A stretch of 31,698 nucleotides of DNA from CAZYPB01 sp964649265 (GCA_964649265.1 CAZYPB010000006.1:1-31698), one strand, 5' to 3'; counted from the stretch's first letter, positions 16,025-24,018 are shown. Numbers and translations: made by a program. Notes: a model not told the origin generated them from the letters alone.

Positions 16025-16711
16025 CTACTTAGGGTAAACCTCTATTCCCCCTGGGGTTATTTTCATTGGGTATTTTTCCATTTTATGTGGGTTTCCCCTG
16101 TTCTTAACAATTTGGATTGTCCTTTTTGATCGTGATGTTTGGTCTATATCTAGATGTATCACTGTGTCGAAGATAAATTCGGAAACCTGGAATCTCGTTA
16201 AACGGTTTGGCGTTGCTTCTGATGTAGCAAAGAATGTGCTTCCTTGGTTTAATATCTCCTCAATTAATCTTCTTGTGTAAACCATACGTTCATAATCCTC
16301 TTTGAATAACAGCTCATACGTCGTAAGTGAATCAACTACAACCCTTTTTGCATTTAGGGACCGGATGATTTCTATTACCAATATACTCTCCTGTGATGCG
16401 AATTGCTGTATCTCGAGTGCTCCCACCTTCTTTATGCGTAACAGATTCTGGTTTTCGAAATCTGAAATACGCATACCGAACTGTTCAGCATGTGACCTGA
16501 GCTTAGCTTCTTCCTCATCAAATGATATGAATGCTCCTGGCTCTGTTTTAAGATTAGCACCATAATTCAACAGTTGGAATGCAAGTGTGGTTTTTCCAGA
16601 ACCAGGAGGACCACATATAAGTACTGAGTGGTTAGGGACTATTCCTCCTTCCAGTGCCTGATCTAGGCCAGGTATTCCTGTTGACATCAATTCCTGTTTT
16701 TTCAGTGGCAT
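16025..16711 (-). CDS. KaiC-like RecA-family ATPase, single domain
   Basis: 228 aa, one KaiC/RadA-type domain. Walker A is GPPGSGKT at 34-41, an acidic run DEEE at 65-68 sits where KaiC has its catalytic glutamates, and Walker B is RVVVDS at 123-128. The N-terminal STGIPGLDQALEGGI is the classic KaiC opening. It lies 4 bp after the secretion ATPase gene. The pairing recalls the archaellum FlaH (KaiC-like) and FlaI (ATPase) proteins, where FlaH regulates the motor. I therefore suspect it modulates the neighbouring ATPase, although many archaeal KaiC-like proteins have unknown roles. No archaellin or FlaJ-type membrane gene is in the window. Confidence 0.82.
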   Translation of the reverse strand: MPLKKQELMSTGIPGLDQALEGGIVPNHSVLICGPPGSGKTTLAFQLLNYGANLKTEPGAFISFDEEEAKLRSHAEQFGMRISDFENQNLLRIKKVGALEIQQFASQESILVIEIIRSLNAKRVVVDSLTTYELLFKEDYERMVYTRRLIEEILNQGSTFFATSEATPNRLTRFQVSEFIFDTVIHLDIDQTSRSKRTIQIVKNRGNPHKMEKYPMKITPGGIEVYPK

Positions 16712-16715
16712 AAGA

Positions 16716-18512
16716 TCAGTCTATTATTTGGTTTACTGTTGCGCCCTTTCTTATTAAGCTCAACACTCTGTTCGGTTCAAGATAGTAATTCGAGATTACT
16801 GCACCCATTTTGTTTATATCACTAACATTATTCTTAAGCATCCACTTCAGCACCATCATCTTTTCTCCCAGGTCTTGCTGTATCTCTTTTTCATTATATC
16901 CGGCTGTCTCCTGGAGCTCATTTAATACCCTTACGCTTTGGTTTACTTTCTCAAAACTGTCTCCCCTTGATTCCCACCTATAAACCACATTAAGTTCTAT
17001 TCCAAGTGATGTTAGGGAGGGGGTGAGTTCGACTATCTGTGAGGTCCTTCTCTTGTTTTGGCGTCTGTCTCTGAACTGACTTATGAACAGATGCATTCCC
17101 TGCATCTCAATTGATGGTATGGATATCGGTGGTTCTGTGAACCTTCTCAACGCACTGCCTGCATTATCTGCGTGGAATGTACCATAACATGAGTGCCCTG
17201 TGTGTATTGCTTCAAACATGACAGATGCCTGCTTCTGTGTTCTTACCTCTCCAATAACCATACGATCGGGCCTCATGCGCAGGGCATTTATCATAAGGTC
17301 AAGCATCGTTATTTCTCCCTTACCTTCAGGGTTAGGAAGTCTGCTTACAAGGGGCACCCAATGAGCGAATTTAGGGAGGTTCAATTCCTTTGTGTCTTCA
17401 ATTGACACTGATCGGTGGTTTGGAGGAACAAAGCATAGGATGGCATTTAGAAGGCTTGTTTTTCCTGCTGCTGTTCCCCCTATAACTAACATGTTCATCT
17501 CATACTGCACTGCAAGCCAGATGAATGCAGCCATCTCTACATTCATGTTTCCCACACTTATTAGATCAACAATTGTCCATGGAATTCTTGAGAAACGCCT
17601 TATTGTTATTGTGTTTCCCGCTGGGCTTACTGCACTTAGTGTTGCATTTACTCTGTCCCCTGTAAGAAGGTGTGCGTCGAGAAGTGGAGACAGGTTCGAT
17701 ACCTGTCTCCCAACTCTTCTGGCTATTGATTCACACATTTCCCTTATCTTTTTCTCTTCAGGAATAATCAGATTTGATTTCAACCATCCGAATTTCTTAT
17801 GGTATAGGTGAACTGGATCGTCTGCATTGTTTATTGCTATATCCTCTATCCAGTTATCAGACATAAGCAGGTCGATATCTCCGAGACCAAGCATGTTTAT
17901 TACAAGCATATCTGCGAGGAATGTTTTATCATCTAATGAGATCTCCGGGAATGCTTGTGAAATCATTGATTTTGCTCCGTCTGTGAATTTCTCTTCAACT
18001 TCAAGGTATTTCTTTGGGTCTATGAGCTCTTCTGTTTTCATCTCGGGCATTCTTGATAGTTCGAGTTTGATTGAATCGAGTATTGCAGCTGTCGCTGGTG
18101 CTATCTCTGGTCTGTGGAGTATGTATATGGGTGAAAACTCATTTCTAACCCGGACAATCTCAACAAAGGCAGGGATGTTCTTTAATGTAAGATCATAACC
18201 ATCCAGCACTTCTGTAATAACCCTTCTCTTCCCCTTGCTTTTAGGGGTTATTGGAAGATGTTGGAGAGATAGTTTGGGTGCATCAAGTGGGTTCGCGGGC
18301 CGCTCAAGTGCAGCGATTCCATGTGATACCAGGACTCCCGCCCACCGTTCAACATGCTCCTGTGTCACATTTTTTGAGTGTTTTTTTTGGATCTCTCCCA
18401 GGGAGACACTCCCCCCTTTTTGTGAAAGACCTTCTAGGACATTGTCTACTACTGTTGTTATTATCCTCCTGACCTTATCTGGTGGTTCTTTTTTTATTGT
18501 AAGCCCAGGCAT
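16716..18512 (-). CDS. type IV pilus/archaellum-type secretion ATPase (GspE/FlaI family)
   Basis: 598 aa hexameric ATPase that would power assembly of a type IV pilus-like filament or secretion system at the membrane. The C-terminal motor has Walker A GGTAAGKTS at 345-353, the Asp box SIEDTKEL at 370-377, Walker B RPDRMVIGEVR at 414-424, and the His box HTGHSCYGTFHADN at 437-450. Residues 165-340 form the N2-type domain. Residues 20-72 look like a small winged-helix-type domain (VSLGEIQKKH, VERWAGVLVSHGI). It has its own TATA box overlapping the end of the upstream gene and heads the operon that includes the KaiC-like ATPase. The platform protein (GspF/FlaJ) is not adjacent. Confidence 0.9.
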   Translation of the reverse strand: MPGLTIKKEPPDKVRRIITTVVDNVLEGLSQKGGSVSLGEIQKKHSKNVTQEHVERWAGVLVSHGIAALERPANPLDAPKLSLQHLPITPKSKGKRRVITEVLDGYDLTLKNIPAFVEIVRVRNEFSPIYILHRPEIAPATAAILDSIKLELSRMPEMKTEELIDPKKYLEVEEKFTDGAKSMISQAFPEISLDDKTFLADMLVINMLGLGDIDLLMSDNWIEDIAINNADDPVHLYHKKFGWLKSNLIIPEEKKIREMCESIARRVGRQVSNLSPLLDAHLLTGDRVNATLSAVSPAGNTITIRRFSRIPWTIVDLISVGNMNVEMAAFIWLAVQYEMNMLVIGGTAAGKTSLLNAILCFVPPNHRSVSIEDTKELNLPKFAHWVPLVSRLPNPEGKGEITMLDLMINALRMRPDRMVIGEVRTQKQASVMFEAIHTGHSCYGTFHADNAGSALRRFTEPPISIPSIEMQGMHLFISQFRDRRQNKRRTSQIVELTPSLTSLGIELNVVYRWESRGDSFEKVNQSVRVLNELQETAGYNEKEIQQDLGEKMMVLKWMLKNNVSDINKMGAVISNYYLEPNRVLSLIRKGATVNQIID

Positions 18513-18541
18513 TGTTTCACATGTGTAAGATAGATGTGTTT

Positions 18542-18551
18542 TTTATTTAAG
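18542..18551 (-). promoter_or_regulatory. TATA box of the secretion ATPase operon
   Basis: CTTAAATAAA on the minus strand overlaps the last codons of the upstream DNA glycosylase gene. It lies about 35 bp before the ATPase ATG at 18512, allowing a short leader. Confidence 0.35.
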
Positions 18552-19181
18552 TTTACTGTTCTTTCTGTGCTTACAATTAGTTATAGGACATTCAACGCAA
18601 TTTGGTTTCCCTTTCTTGCAGTATCTTTTTGCTAATTCGACTATAAGTGCGTGGTATTCATTCAATGTTTTTGGGTTCTTGGAGATGGATGACTCATGAA
18701 ACAGCCGGATCTCCTCATAGTTTCCATCTACACCATAGATTCTCTCTGTTGTTCTGTGTGTGTATGCATCTATTGGGAGTATTGGTCTGTTAAAAGCATA
18801 TAGGAGTATTGAGTCTGCTGTTTCCTTACCGACACCATTCAATTTCAATAGTTCTTTCCTTTGTTTGTCTATTGGTTTGTTTCTTAGTTTGTTTAATCTT
18901 GGAAATTCGCTTGCCAATATTTTTAGTCTCTGTGCTTTTTGCCTGTAATATCCTGTTGGTTTTAGGTGTGTGGATAGTTCCTTGGTTTCTATATGTAAGA
19001 GTTTTTTTGGCGATAGTAGTTTTTTCTCCCTTAGTTTCTTTATTGCCTTTTCTACATTATACCAACTTGTCTGTTGTGTTAGTAATGCACCAACCACCAC
19101 CTCAAAAGGTGTCTTCGCAGGCCACCACTTTTGTGGGCCGAAGTTCGAGAATAGGATATCGTAGGTATCTTTTGGTTTCAC
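18543..19181 (-). CDS. endonuclease III-related DNA glycosylase, MagIII-like
   Basis: HhH-GPD base-excision repair glycosylase, 212 aa, of the COG2231 type (WWPAKTPFEVVVGALLTQQT near the N-terminus). The hairpin-helix-hairpin is LNGVGKETADSI (114-125) and the catalytic Asp is 138 in PIDAY. Where endonuclease III has its lyase Lys (GVGRK), this protein has Glu120 (GVGKE), so it should be a monofunctional glycosylase, as MagIII 3-methyladenine glycosylase is. Four cysteines (188, 195, 198, 203) suggest a 4Fe-4S cluster with spacing C-x6-C-x2-C-x4-C instead of x5. I start it at GTG 19181 with GAGGGG upstream. The longer frame to 19340 would run through the divergent promoter and lacks conserved sequence. 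Confidence 0.85.
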   Translation of the reverse strand: MKPKDTYDILFSNFGPQKWWPAKTPFEVVVGALLTQQTSWYNVEKAIKKLREKKLLSPKKLLHIETKELSTHLKPTGYYRQKAQRLKILASEFPRLNKLRNKPIDKQRKELLKLNGVGKETADSILLYAFNRPILPIDAYTHRTTERIYGVDGNYEEIRLFHESSISKNPKTLNEYHALIVELAKRYCKKGKPNCVECPITNCKHRKNSKLK

Positions 19182-19200
19182 AGTATCCCCTCGTTGTGGG

Positions 19201-19210
19201 TATTTAAATA
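19201..19210. promoter_or_regulatory. divergent TATA box
   Basis: TATTTAAATA is an almost symmetric TATA box between the glycosylase gene (GTG at 19181) and the membrane protein gene (GTG at 19228). It is 22-25 bp from each start, the second such shared element in the window. A further TATATATAT run at 19217-19225 may serve the rightward gene. Confidence 0.45.
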
Positions 19211-19227
19211 TTCTTGTTATATATATT

Positions 19228-19593
19228 GTGTTTGGTGTTAGTGTGGTTAGTGATGTGATTACACAGTTTGATTTGATATTGATTATACTTAAGGTCCTAC
19301 TTGCGTCGTTGTCTGTTTTGTTTCTATTTGGGTTTTTCATTCAGTGGAAATTCTCTAGATACCGACTCCCAGTAATTGCATTCTACACAAAGAAACGATT
19401 CGTTAAGCACAATATAGTGCTTGGGACCGGGATCATCGCTCTATCACTGGCATATATTATCGAGTTTCTAGATATGAGCGTCAATCCTGTGACCCAAGAG
19501 GGAAATATAATTGTTTCTCTTTTAGAGACTCTGGCGCTTATGTGTATAGGGTATTCCTACTATAAACTAGTTAGATTACAAGTGCCTGAATGA
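19228..19593 (+). CDS. small membrane protein, unidentified
   Basis: 121 aa from GTG 19228. GTG codons at 19243 and 19255 are alternative starts and the true one is unclear. Three hydrophobic helices lie near residues 15-38, 64-84 and 92-112, with a basic loop between the first two (QWKFSRYRLPVIAFYTKKRFVKH). I do not recognise a family. The gene following it, 9 bp downstream, is a small soluble protein, and a seven-helix membrane protein converges from the other side. The three may form one system, but nothing in the sequence gives a function. Confidence 0.65.
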   Translation: MFGVSVVSDVITQFDLILIILKVLLASLSVLFLFGFFIQWKFSRYRLPVIAFYTKKRFVKHNIVLGTGIIALSLAYIIEFLDMSVNPVTQEGNIIVSLLETLALMCIGYSYYKLVRLQVPE

Positions 19594-19602
19594 GGTGTTT
19601 TG

Positions 19603-20016
19603 ATGGGTATCCGTGATTTGTTTGGTAAGAAGGATGTTTCAGATGACCTTATGAAGAAGATGCCATATGCACTTAAAACTCGTTTCAACCCCTATAGATT
19701 GGTTGCAAAGGAGAATAATTCAGTTACATTGTATGTTACAATAAAGAACCTTACAAAGGAGCCGCTTCTTACATCAATTGTTATCAAAGTGCCGAAAAAA
19801 TTAGGATTTGATTCAAGTGGGTTGAGTGCTGTAAGAGAAGTGCGTCTTGGATATCTGCCACCTAAAGAATCCAAGGAAATCCCCATAGAGATATATGGCG
19901 GGCATAGGAGTGTTGCTGGCGAATATAAGATATACGTAACCGCTTTCTGCCATTATAGGGATTACGCACACATACTAAATTCTGAATTGAAAAAACTTAG
20001 CTTGAGAGTTGTTTAG
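19603..20016 (+). CDS. small beta-rich protein, unidentified
   Basis: 137 aa, soluble, from an ATG at 19603 with GAGGTG (19592-19597) as ribosome-binding site; a TTG one codon earlier is unlikely. After a basic helix (MGIRDLFGKKDVSDDLMKKM) the rest alternates strands in the manner of an immunoglobulin-like fold: VTLYVTIKNLTKEPLLTSIV, LGYLPPKESKEIPIEIYG, GEYKIYVTAFCHY. This resembles CARDB-like archaeal domains that usually mediate binding, but it has no signal peptide and so stays inside the cell. Its end overlaps the convergent gene by 4 bp. I cannot assign a function. Confidence 0.72.
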   Translation: MGIRDLFGKKDVSDDLMKKMPYALKTRFNPYRLVAKENNSVTLYVTIKNLTKEPLLTSIVIKVPKKLGFDSSGLSAVREVRLGYLPPKESKEIPIEIYGGHRSVAGEYKIYVTAFCHYRDYAHILNSELKKLSLRVV

Positions 20017-20759
20017 TTTTTTCCTGCTTTCTGGAACGCATAGACTCCGATTATATAACAAATAGATGTTATTAGGGGCAATAATGAAGAGACCACCTGT
20101 TGCTCTGGTAGTAATGTCTCTTGTATGAATAGTATCCTATACCAACTTGCGAAGACCATCATGGAGAAACCAGCTGAAAACCATGCGAGCATCATCTCAT
20201 CTGTTCTTATGTATGCATATAACGCCATGAGTGTTATGAACACGTAAAGAAGCATCCAGAATGATGTAAGCACATATATAGCATACACGACCATTGTCTC
20301 ATGTCCTGGTTCTCCTTTGTAAACACCATATGCTAAGAGGAACATAACAACAATTGAGAGAACTAGAAGGAATTTCTTAGATAGTTCTGGGTTTGCCTTT
20401 ATCCACCTAGTACATAGAAAAGCCCACAACCCTGTTAAGAAGAATGCTGCAGAGATTACTTGTAACAGTGCAATCATAAGCTCTGGTTCACTATTTATCG
20501 ATGGGTTTAGGGAGAGTTTAAGCCATTTTATTATAAGCTCGGAAACCATACCGAAACCAAACCAAAGTAATATTGGTGGTTTAGAGAATGTTGAGAAATA
20601 CCATTTCCATGCCATAACTGCGGCTATTATCCCCGCCCCAAAGGCGATTAAGTATATTGATGTTAGTGAGTCGATATCATATTCTGGGGATTGCGCAGTT
20701 ATGATTGATACTAATGATAGTAGAGTGACTAAAAACATGTTCCCCTTAATTGTCTTCAT
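20013..20759 (-). CDS. seven-helix membrane protein, unidentified
   Basis: 248 aa. An N-terminal hydrophobic segment (residues 9-22) followed by AQSPEYDID could be a signal peptide or first helix. About seven more hydrophobic segments follow, ending with a short basic tail (QKAGKN). There is no enzyme motif I recognise. A conserved-looking feature is the pairing of charged residues within helices (KWLKLSLNP, RTDEMMLAW). It overlaps the 3' end of the beta-rich gene by 4 bp and is transcribed on the same strand as, and downstream of, the GGPP synthase gene (47 bp apart). The function is unknown; a sensor or transporter role would be speculation. Confidence 0.7.
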   Translation of the reverse strand: MKTIKGNMFLVTLLSLVSIITAQSPEYDIDSLTSIYLIAFGAGIIAAVMAWKWYFSTFSKPPILLWFGFGMVSELIIKWLKLSLNPSINSEPELMIALLQVISAAFFLTGLWAFLCTRWIKANPELSKKFLLVLSIVVMFLLAYGVYKGEPGHETMVVYAIYVLTSFWMLLYVFITLMALYAYIRTDEMMLAWFSAGFSMMVFASWYRILFIQETLLPEQQVVSSLLPLITSICYIIGVYAFQKAGKN

Positions 20760-20806
20760 CCAGACACCACTCTATGAATGTTTGCCCATGTTTAAAAACC
20801 TAGTGC

Positions 20807-21778
20807 TCAAAAGTTTCGTTCTATAAGAAAGTCTGCAAGTGTGAGAAGTTTTTTTGTTGAATTATTCATAGGTAGTACGTTCAGTTTCCTTTTTGCTTTT
20901 TTGACTATTTGTTTTGCTTTTGTTTTTGCATAGTCTATTGAGCCTGACTCATTGAGTAGATAAATTGCTCTTTTTATCTCTGTTTTATTTTTTGTGTTTG
21001 AGTTTAGAATTTTTACAAGTTCCTCTTGTTTGTTTTTGTTTAATGTGTTTAGAGTATGTATTGTCATTAAGGTCCTCTTGCCCTCAGTTATGTCTCCACC
21101 TATCTCTTTCTTGTAAACTTTCTCCTTTCCTATAATATTCAGTAAATCATCCTGTATCTGGAATGCTGTGCCCACAGCCATGCCAAACGTTTTCAATACA
21201 TCAACCTGCTTTCTTGATCCTTTCCCCAATACCCCCCCTATTTCACATGCTGAACTTATCAGCGCTCCGGTTTTCATACTGACCATTTTCAGATACTCGT
21301 TTTCGTCCAACACTTGGGTTTTGTTTGTGTTCCAGGACAGTTCTCTCCCCTGGCCATCCAACACTTGAAGGAACCCGGCATACATTGCTTTTCTTGTTTT
21401 ATCATCAGTTTTCTCCAACGCCTTCAATGTGTAAAGAAGCATCCCATCTCCTGCGTTTATTGTCAAAGGGTAACCGTAGATCTTGTGGATGCATGGTTTC
21501 CCCCTCCTCATTAAGGAATCGTCTTCTATATCGTCGTGTATTAGAGTAAAATTATGGAACAGTTCAATTATGGCCGCAGCATGTAGTGCTGTGCCTGCCT
21601 TTCCACCAACAGATTTACAGGATAACACACACATCACAGGCCTGAATCTCTTCCCACCCCTATATAGGAGCTCCCATATTGGCCCGCAGACAGGGTCATC
21701 TTTTTTGTCCGGAATTATTCTCTTAAAATATTTATCAAGAGTTGGTATCTCTGACGCTAGATCGTCTATTATATTCAT
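20807..21778 (-). CDS. geranylgeranyl diphosphate synthase (trans-prenyltransferase)
   Basis: Polyprenyl synthase, 323 aa, joining isopentenyl diphosphate units to make the C20 precursor of archaeal ether lipids. GKRFRP is at 42-47. The first Asp-rich motif is DDIED at 82-86, followed by RRGKP. The second is QDDLLN at 209-214, which has Asn at its last position where Asp is more usual. Phe77, five residues before the first motif, matches the chain-length residue of Sulfolobus GGPP synthase and supports a C20 product. The gene lies 36 bp after the lysyl-tRNA synthetase gene. An ATTCTTTAAGAAT element in that gap is centred 27 bp before the ATG, so it probably has its own leaderless promoter. 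Confidence 0.92.
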   Translation of the reverse strand: MNIIDDLASEIPTLDKYFKRIIPDKKDDPVCGPIWELLYRGGKRFRPVMCVLSCKSVGGKAGTALHAAAIIELFHNFTLIHDDIEDDSLMRRGKPCIHKIYGYPLTINAGDGMLLYTLKALEKTDDKTRKAMYAGFLQVLDGQGRELSWNTNKTQVLDENEYLKMVSMKTGALISSACEIGGVLGKGSRKQVDVLKTFGMAVGTAFQIQDDLLNIIGKEKVYKKEIGGDITEGKRTLMTIHTLNTLNKNKQEELVKILNSNTKNKTEIKRAIYLLNESGSIDYAKTKAKQIVKKAKRKLNVLPMNNSTKKLLTLADFLIERNF

Positions 21779-21798
21779 GAATAGAATATGTTGGTGGA

Positions 21799-21811
21799 AT
21801 TCTTTAAGAAT
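21799..21811 (-). promoter_or_regulatory. palindromic TATA element of GGPP synthase
   Basis: ATTCTTTAAGAAT has perfect 6-bp arms around one base. It is centred about 27 bp before the GGPP synthase ATG, so it can serve as a TATA box. It resembles, loosely, the ATTC-N5-GAAT dyad at 13500-13512. Confidence 0.35.
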
Positions 21812-21814
21812 GTT

Positions 21815-23344
21815 TCAGTTCTCTATTTGTTTGAGCTCTTTCTGTATTCTTTCAGGACCTATTGTGTGAATAAGTTTTCCTAATCTGGGCCCTCTTTCTT
21901 TGGATATGAGTGTTTCATAGAGCGCCCTGAATAGTTCCCCTGGTTTTATGTTGTTTTCTTTTGCTGTTTCGAACACCTTATTATGAATGTCCTCAGGGGA
22001 CATGTTTGGAGTTAGGTCCTTTAGAAAAGAAAGCACAGTTTCAGTATATTGTTTTGGTTTTTGTAGGTTAAAGTTGAATAGGTATTCTTCAGGAGCGTAC
22101 TTTAGTTCCAACCATTTGTTTATGAAGGGTTTCAGGCGGTCTACTCCTTTAGTATCATCAAGAATCTCAGCTACCTTATCCCAGTCTTTGTATAATTGGT
22201 AATTGAGCAGTATGTCTATGAACTTGGTTTTGAACATCTGTTTCTCTGTTGATAGTTCGTATGAGATCATTCTCTTTCTATCAGCCCTTGAAAGGTCGCC
22301 ATCCGATAGCTCCTGCGCCCCTTGGTAATCATCATATATCTTCAACATATTGACCCCAGTTGGATCAAAGTTCTTGTTTTCTTGGATGTCTGGTTTCAAA
22401 AGAGAATATTTTATGATCTCAGGGGGAACTAAAGAAATAACATCACTAACCCCCATACCTATTCCTTTTGATTTTGAGTATTTCTTTCCTTTTAATAACA
22501 CGAAACCAAATTTGTAGGGGACTGGTGGGTCCAGTTTCAATATCTTCTCATGAACTGCTAGGACCGTGTCCCATGAACCACCACGAGTATGGTGGTCTAC
22601 TCCTGCACCCTCAACAGAGCTTGGACCGTAGATGTGCATCCAGGATGGCCAGTGAAGCCTCCAAGTTATCTTATATTTATGGTCGGAGATCTTATTTGAC
22701 CCACCAAACCCGCATCCTTTTGTATAACCAACATCGCGGTCGCAGGTGTAAGAATATGAGTTCTCATCGAATTCAGTTACTCTTGTGGTTGCTATTTTCC
22801 CACACCCCTGACATATTGGCATTATGGGGTTCCAGTATTCTGGTGGGTTTTTTTTAAGAGATGATGAGAACACTACCCCTCTTGTAAGGGGTTCGTCTTT
22901 CAAATATATGCGCGCATATTTATCGAAATAGCCTTCAGAATAAACCTCGTTCATTTTCTTTATCTCTGGTCTTATGTTGAATTTCTCTGCTATTGACTTT
23001 GCCTCCTCCAAGAAATAATCTCCAAATGATTGCGTGTTGCCCATTGGGTCGGGGACATCTGTAAGTGGTTTTCCTAAGTGTGGTCTTAGTTCCTTTGTAT
23101 ATTTTGAGAGTGTTGTTGGGACTGCATCAAAGGCATCTAGGATATCAGCAAAGAAGATGAATTTGGCTTTGTGTCCTTGGGATATTAGGTGTTTTTGTAT
23201 TGTCGATGGGTAAAGTAGCTCACATAGTGTCCCTAAATGGAAAGGCCCGCTCGTAGTCATCCCGGAGGTTATTAAGTATGGTGGTTTTTTTGTCTCAGTA
23301 ATTTTTTGAGTAAGGATCTCGACCCAGTGACTGTTTTCGTTCAT
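21815..23344 (-). CDS. lysK: lysyl-tRNA synthetase, class I
   Basis: Charges tRNA-Lys; 509 aa. It is the Rossmann-fold class I form found in most archaea, not the class II LysRS of bacteria and eukaryotes. The HIGH equivalent is HLGT at 36-39 within TTSGPFHLGT, and the KMSKS equivalent is YSKSKG at 289-294. An insertion with Cys178, Cys181, Cys201 and Cys211 probably binds zinc. The C-terminal half is the helical anticodon-binding region. The length is normal. A TATA box (TTTTTAAATA, 23369-23378) lies about 30 bp before the ATG, so translation is probably leaderless. GGPP synthase follows on the same strand. Confidence 0.95.
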   Translation of the reverse strand: MNENSHWVEILTQKITETKKPPYLITSGMTTSGPFHLGTLCELLYPSTIQKHLISQGHKAKFIFFADILDAFDAVPTTLSKYTKELRPHLGKPLTDVPDPMGNTQSFGDYFLEEAKSIAEKFNIRPEIKKMNEVYSEGYFDKYARIYLKDEPLTRGVVFSSSLKKNPPEYWNPIMPICQGCGKIATTRVTEFDENSYSYTCDRDVGYTKGCGFGGSNKISDHKYKITWRLHWPSWMHIYGPSSVEGAGVDHHTRGGSWDTVLAVHEKILKLDPPVPYKFGFVLLKGKKYSKSKGIGMGVSDVISLVPPEIIKYSLLKPDIQENKNFDPTGVNMLKIYDDYQGAQELSDGDLSRADRKRMISYELSTEKQMFKTKFIDILLNYQLYKDWDKVAEILDDTKGVDRLKPFINKWLELKYAPEEYLFNFNLQKPKQYTETVLSFLKDLTPNMSPEDIHNKVFETAKENNIKPGELFRALYETLISKERGPRLGKLIHTIGPERIQKELKQIEN

Positions 23345-23368
23345 GTTTTAGTGTTGGGCGACAGAAGA

Positions 23369-23378
23369 TTTTTAAATA
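23369..23378 (-). promoter_or_regulatory. TATA box of lysyl-tRNA synthetase
   Basis: On the minus strand TATTTAAAAA is centred about 30 bp before the ATG at 23344. That gives an mRNA with almost no leader. The divergent PRC-barrel gene starts 40 bp away on the other side and needs a different element, possibly GAATATCTA near 23385. Confidence 0.45.
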
Positions 23379-23413
23379 AGTCATTGAATATCTATGATTG
23401 TTGTATTCGTTAA

Positions 23414-23737
23414 ATGGGTGGTCAGATGAGTATGAAAATGTCAAAATTATATGGTATGGACATTTATACTGATACTGGGAAGTTCCTTGGTAAGGTTCAG
23501 GATTTGATTATAGATCTTGAAAAGGGAGATGTTGTGAGAATAACCATGGAACCAATTTCATTCAGAACAAAGGACGACGCAAAGAGAATCCTTGGGGAAG
23601 CTAGTATCCTTTATAGGAATGTCAGGTCTGTTGAGGATGTTGTTGTTGTTTCTAAACAGAACAAACCCCCAGTAAAACCTGCAGATATACCTGATGATAG
23701 AGGAAGCCCAAAATTCGGTTTCATGAGGGGTAAGTAG
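23414..23737 (+). CDS. PRC-barrel domain protein
   Basis: 107 aa. The first 75 residues form a PRC-barrel: KLYGMDIYTDTGKFLGKVQD, then IIDLEKGDVVRIT, and SVEDVVVV closing the barrel. Small archaeal PRC-barrel proteins are soluble; some act in RNA metabolism or in cell division (CdpB type), so the role here is open. The tail KPADIPDDRGSPKFGFMRGK is flexible. ATG codons at 23414, 23426 and 23432 are in frame. GGGTGGT just after the first favours 23426 or 23432, which would start the protein near KMSKLYG as in relatives. A T-rich stretch (23759-23777) after the stop is a likely terminator. Confidence 0.85.
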   Translation: MGGQMSMKMSKLYGMDIYTDTGKFLGKVQDLIIDLEKGDVVRITMEPISFRTKDDAKRILGEASILYRNVRSVEDVVVVSKQNKPPVKPADIPDDRGSPKFGFMRGK

Positions 23738-23758
23738 ACAGACCCCATACTTCCACTA

Positions 23759-23777
23759 TTTCTTTGTTTTTGTCTTT
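23759..23777 (+). terminator. T-rich terminator after the PRC-barrel gene
   Basis: A T-rich run (TTTCTTTGTTTTTGTCTTT) follows the stop by 22 bp. Archaeal transcription commonly ends at such tracts without a hairpin. Confidence 0.45.
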
Positions 23778-23780
23778 AAT

Positions 23781-24017
23781 CTAGAACAACCGCTCTATTC
23801 TTGAAGCTCTAGATTTAAAAACGATTATAGAGCCCTCCCATTTGGAAAAGAAGGCATCTGCTTCCTTTTCTAGTTTATTATTAACCATTATAACTGATTT
23901 TGATTTAAAAGAGGAGTTAGATAGACTAGATTTCTTTAATTGGTAATAAAAACGTCTTTTTAATGTGTTGTAACTCTTTAAATCTTTACAAACCAAATCA
24001 AACATATATAATAACAT
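23781..24017 (-). CDS. possible small gene in the AT-rich interval
   Basis: 78 aa, basic, no membrane segment and no motif I recognise. It starts MLLYMFDLVCKDLKSYN and ends SIIVFKSRASRIERLF. It is the only sizeable frame in a 358-bp, very AT-rich interval between the PRC-barrel and nadC genes. In its favour, a TATA-like TATATAAAAAA run on the opposite strand (24040-24050) lies about 28 bp upstream of its ATG, and a perfect 18-bp palindrome (24019-24036) sits between the two, where an operator would be. Against it, there is no ribosome-binding site and AT-rich DNA produces chance frames. I rate it as slightly less likely than not to be a gene. Confidence 0.35.
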   Translation of the reverse strand: MLLYMFDLVCKDLKSYNTLKRRFYYQLKKSSLSNSSFKSKSVIMVNNKLEKEADAFFSKWEGSIIVFKSRASRIERLF

Positions 24018-24018
24018 A

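Noticed and set aside
16025..18512. Complete archaellum or pilus operon
   Set aside because: Only the two ATPases are present; no pilin, prepilin peptidase or platform protein is in the window.
19182..19340. Longer start for the DNA glycosylase
   Set aside because: It would cover the divergent promoter and the start of the opposite gene, and it adds about 50 unconserved residues.
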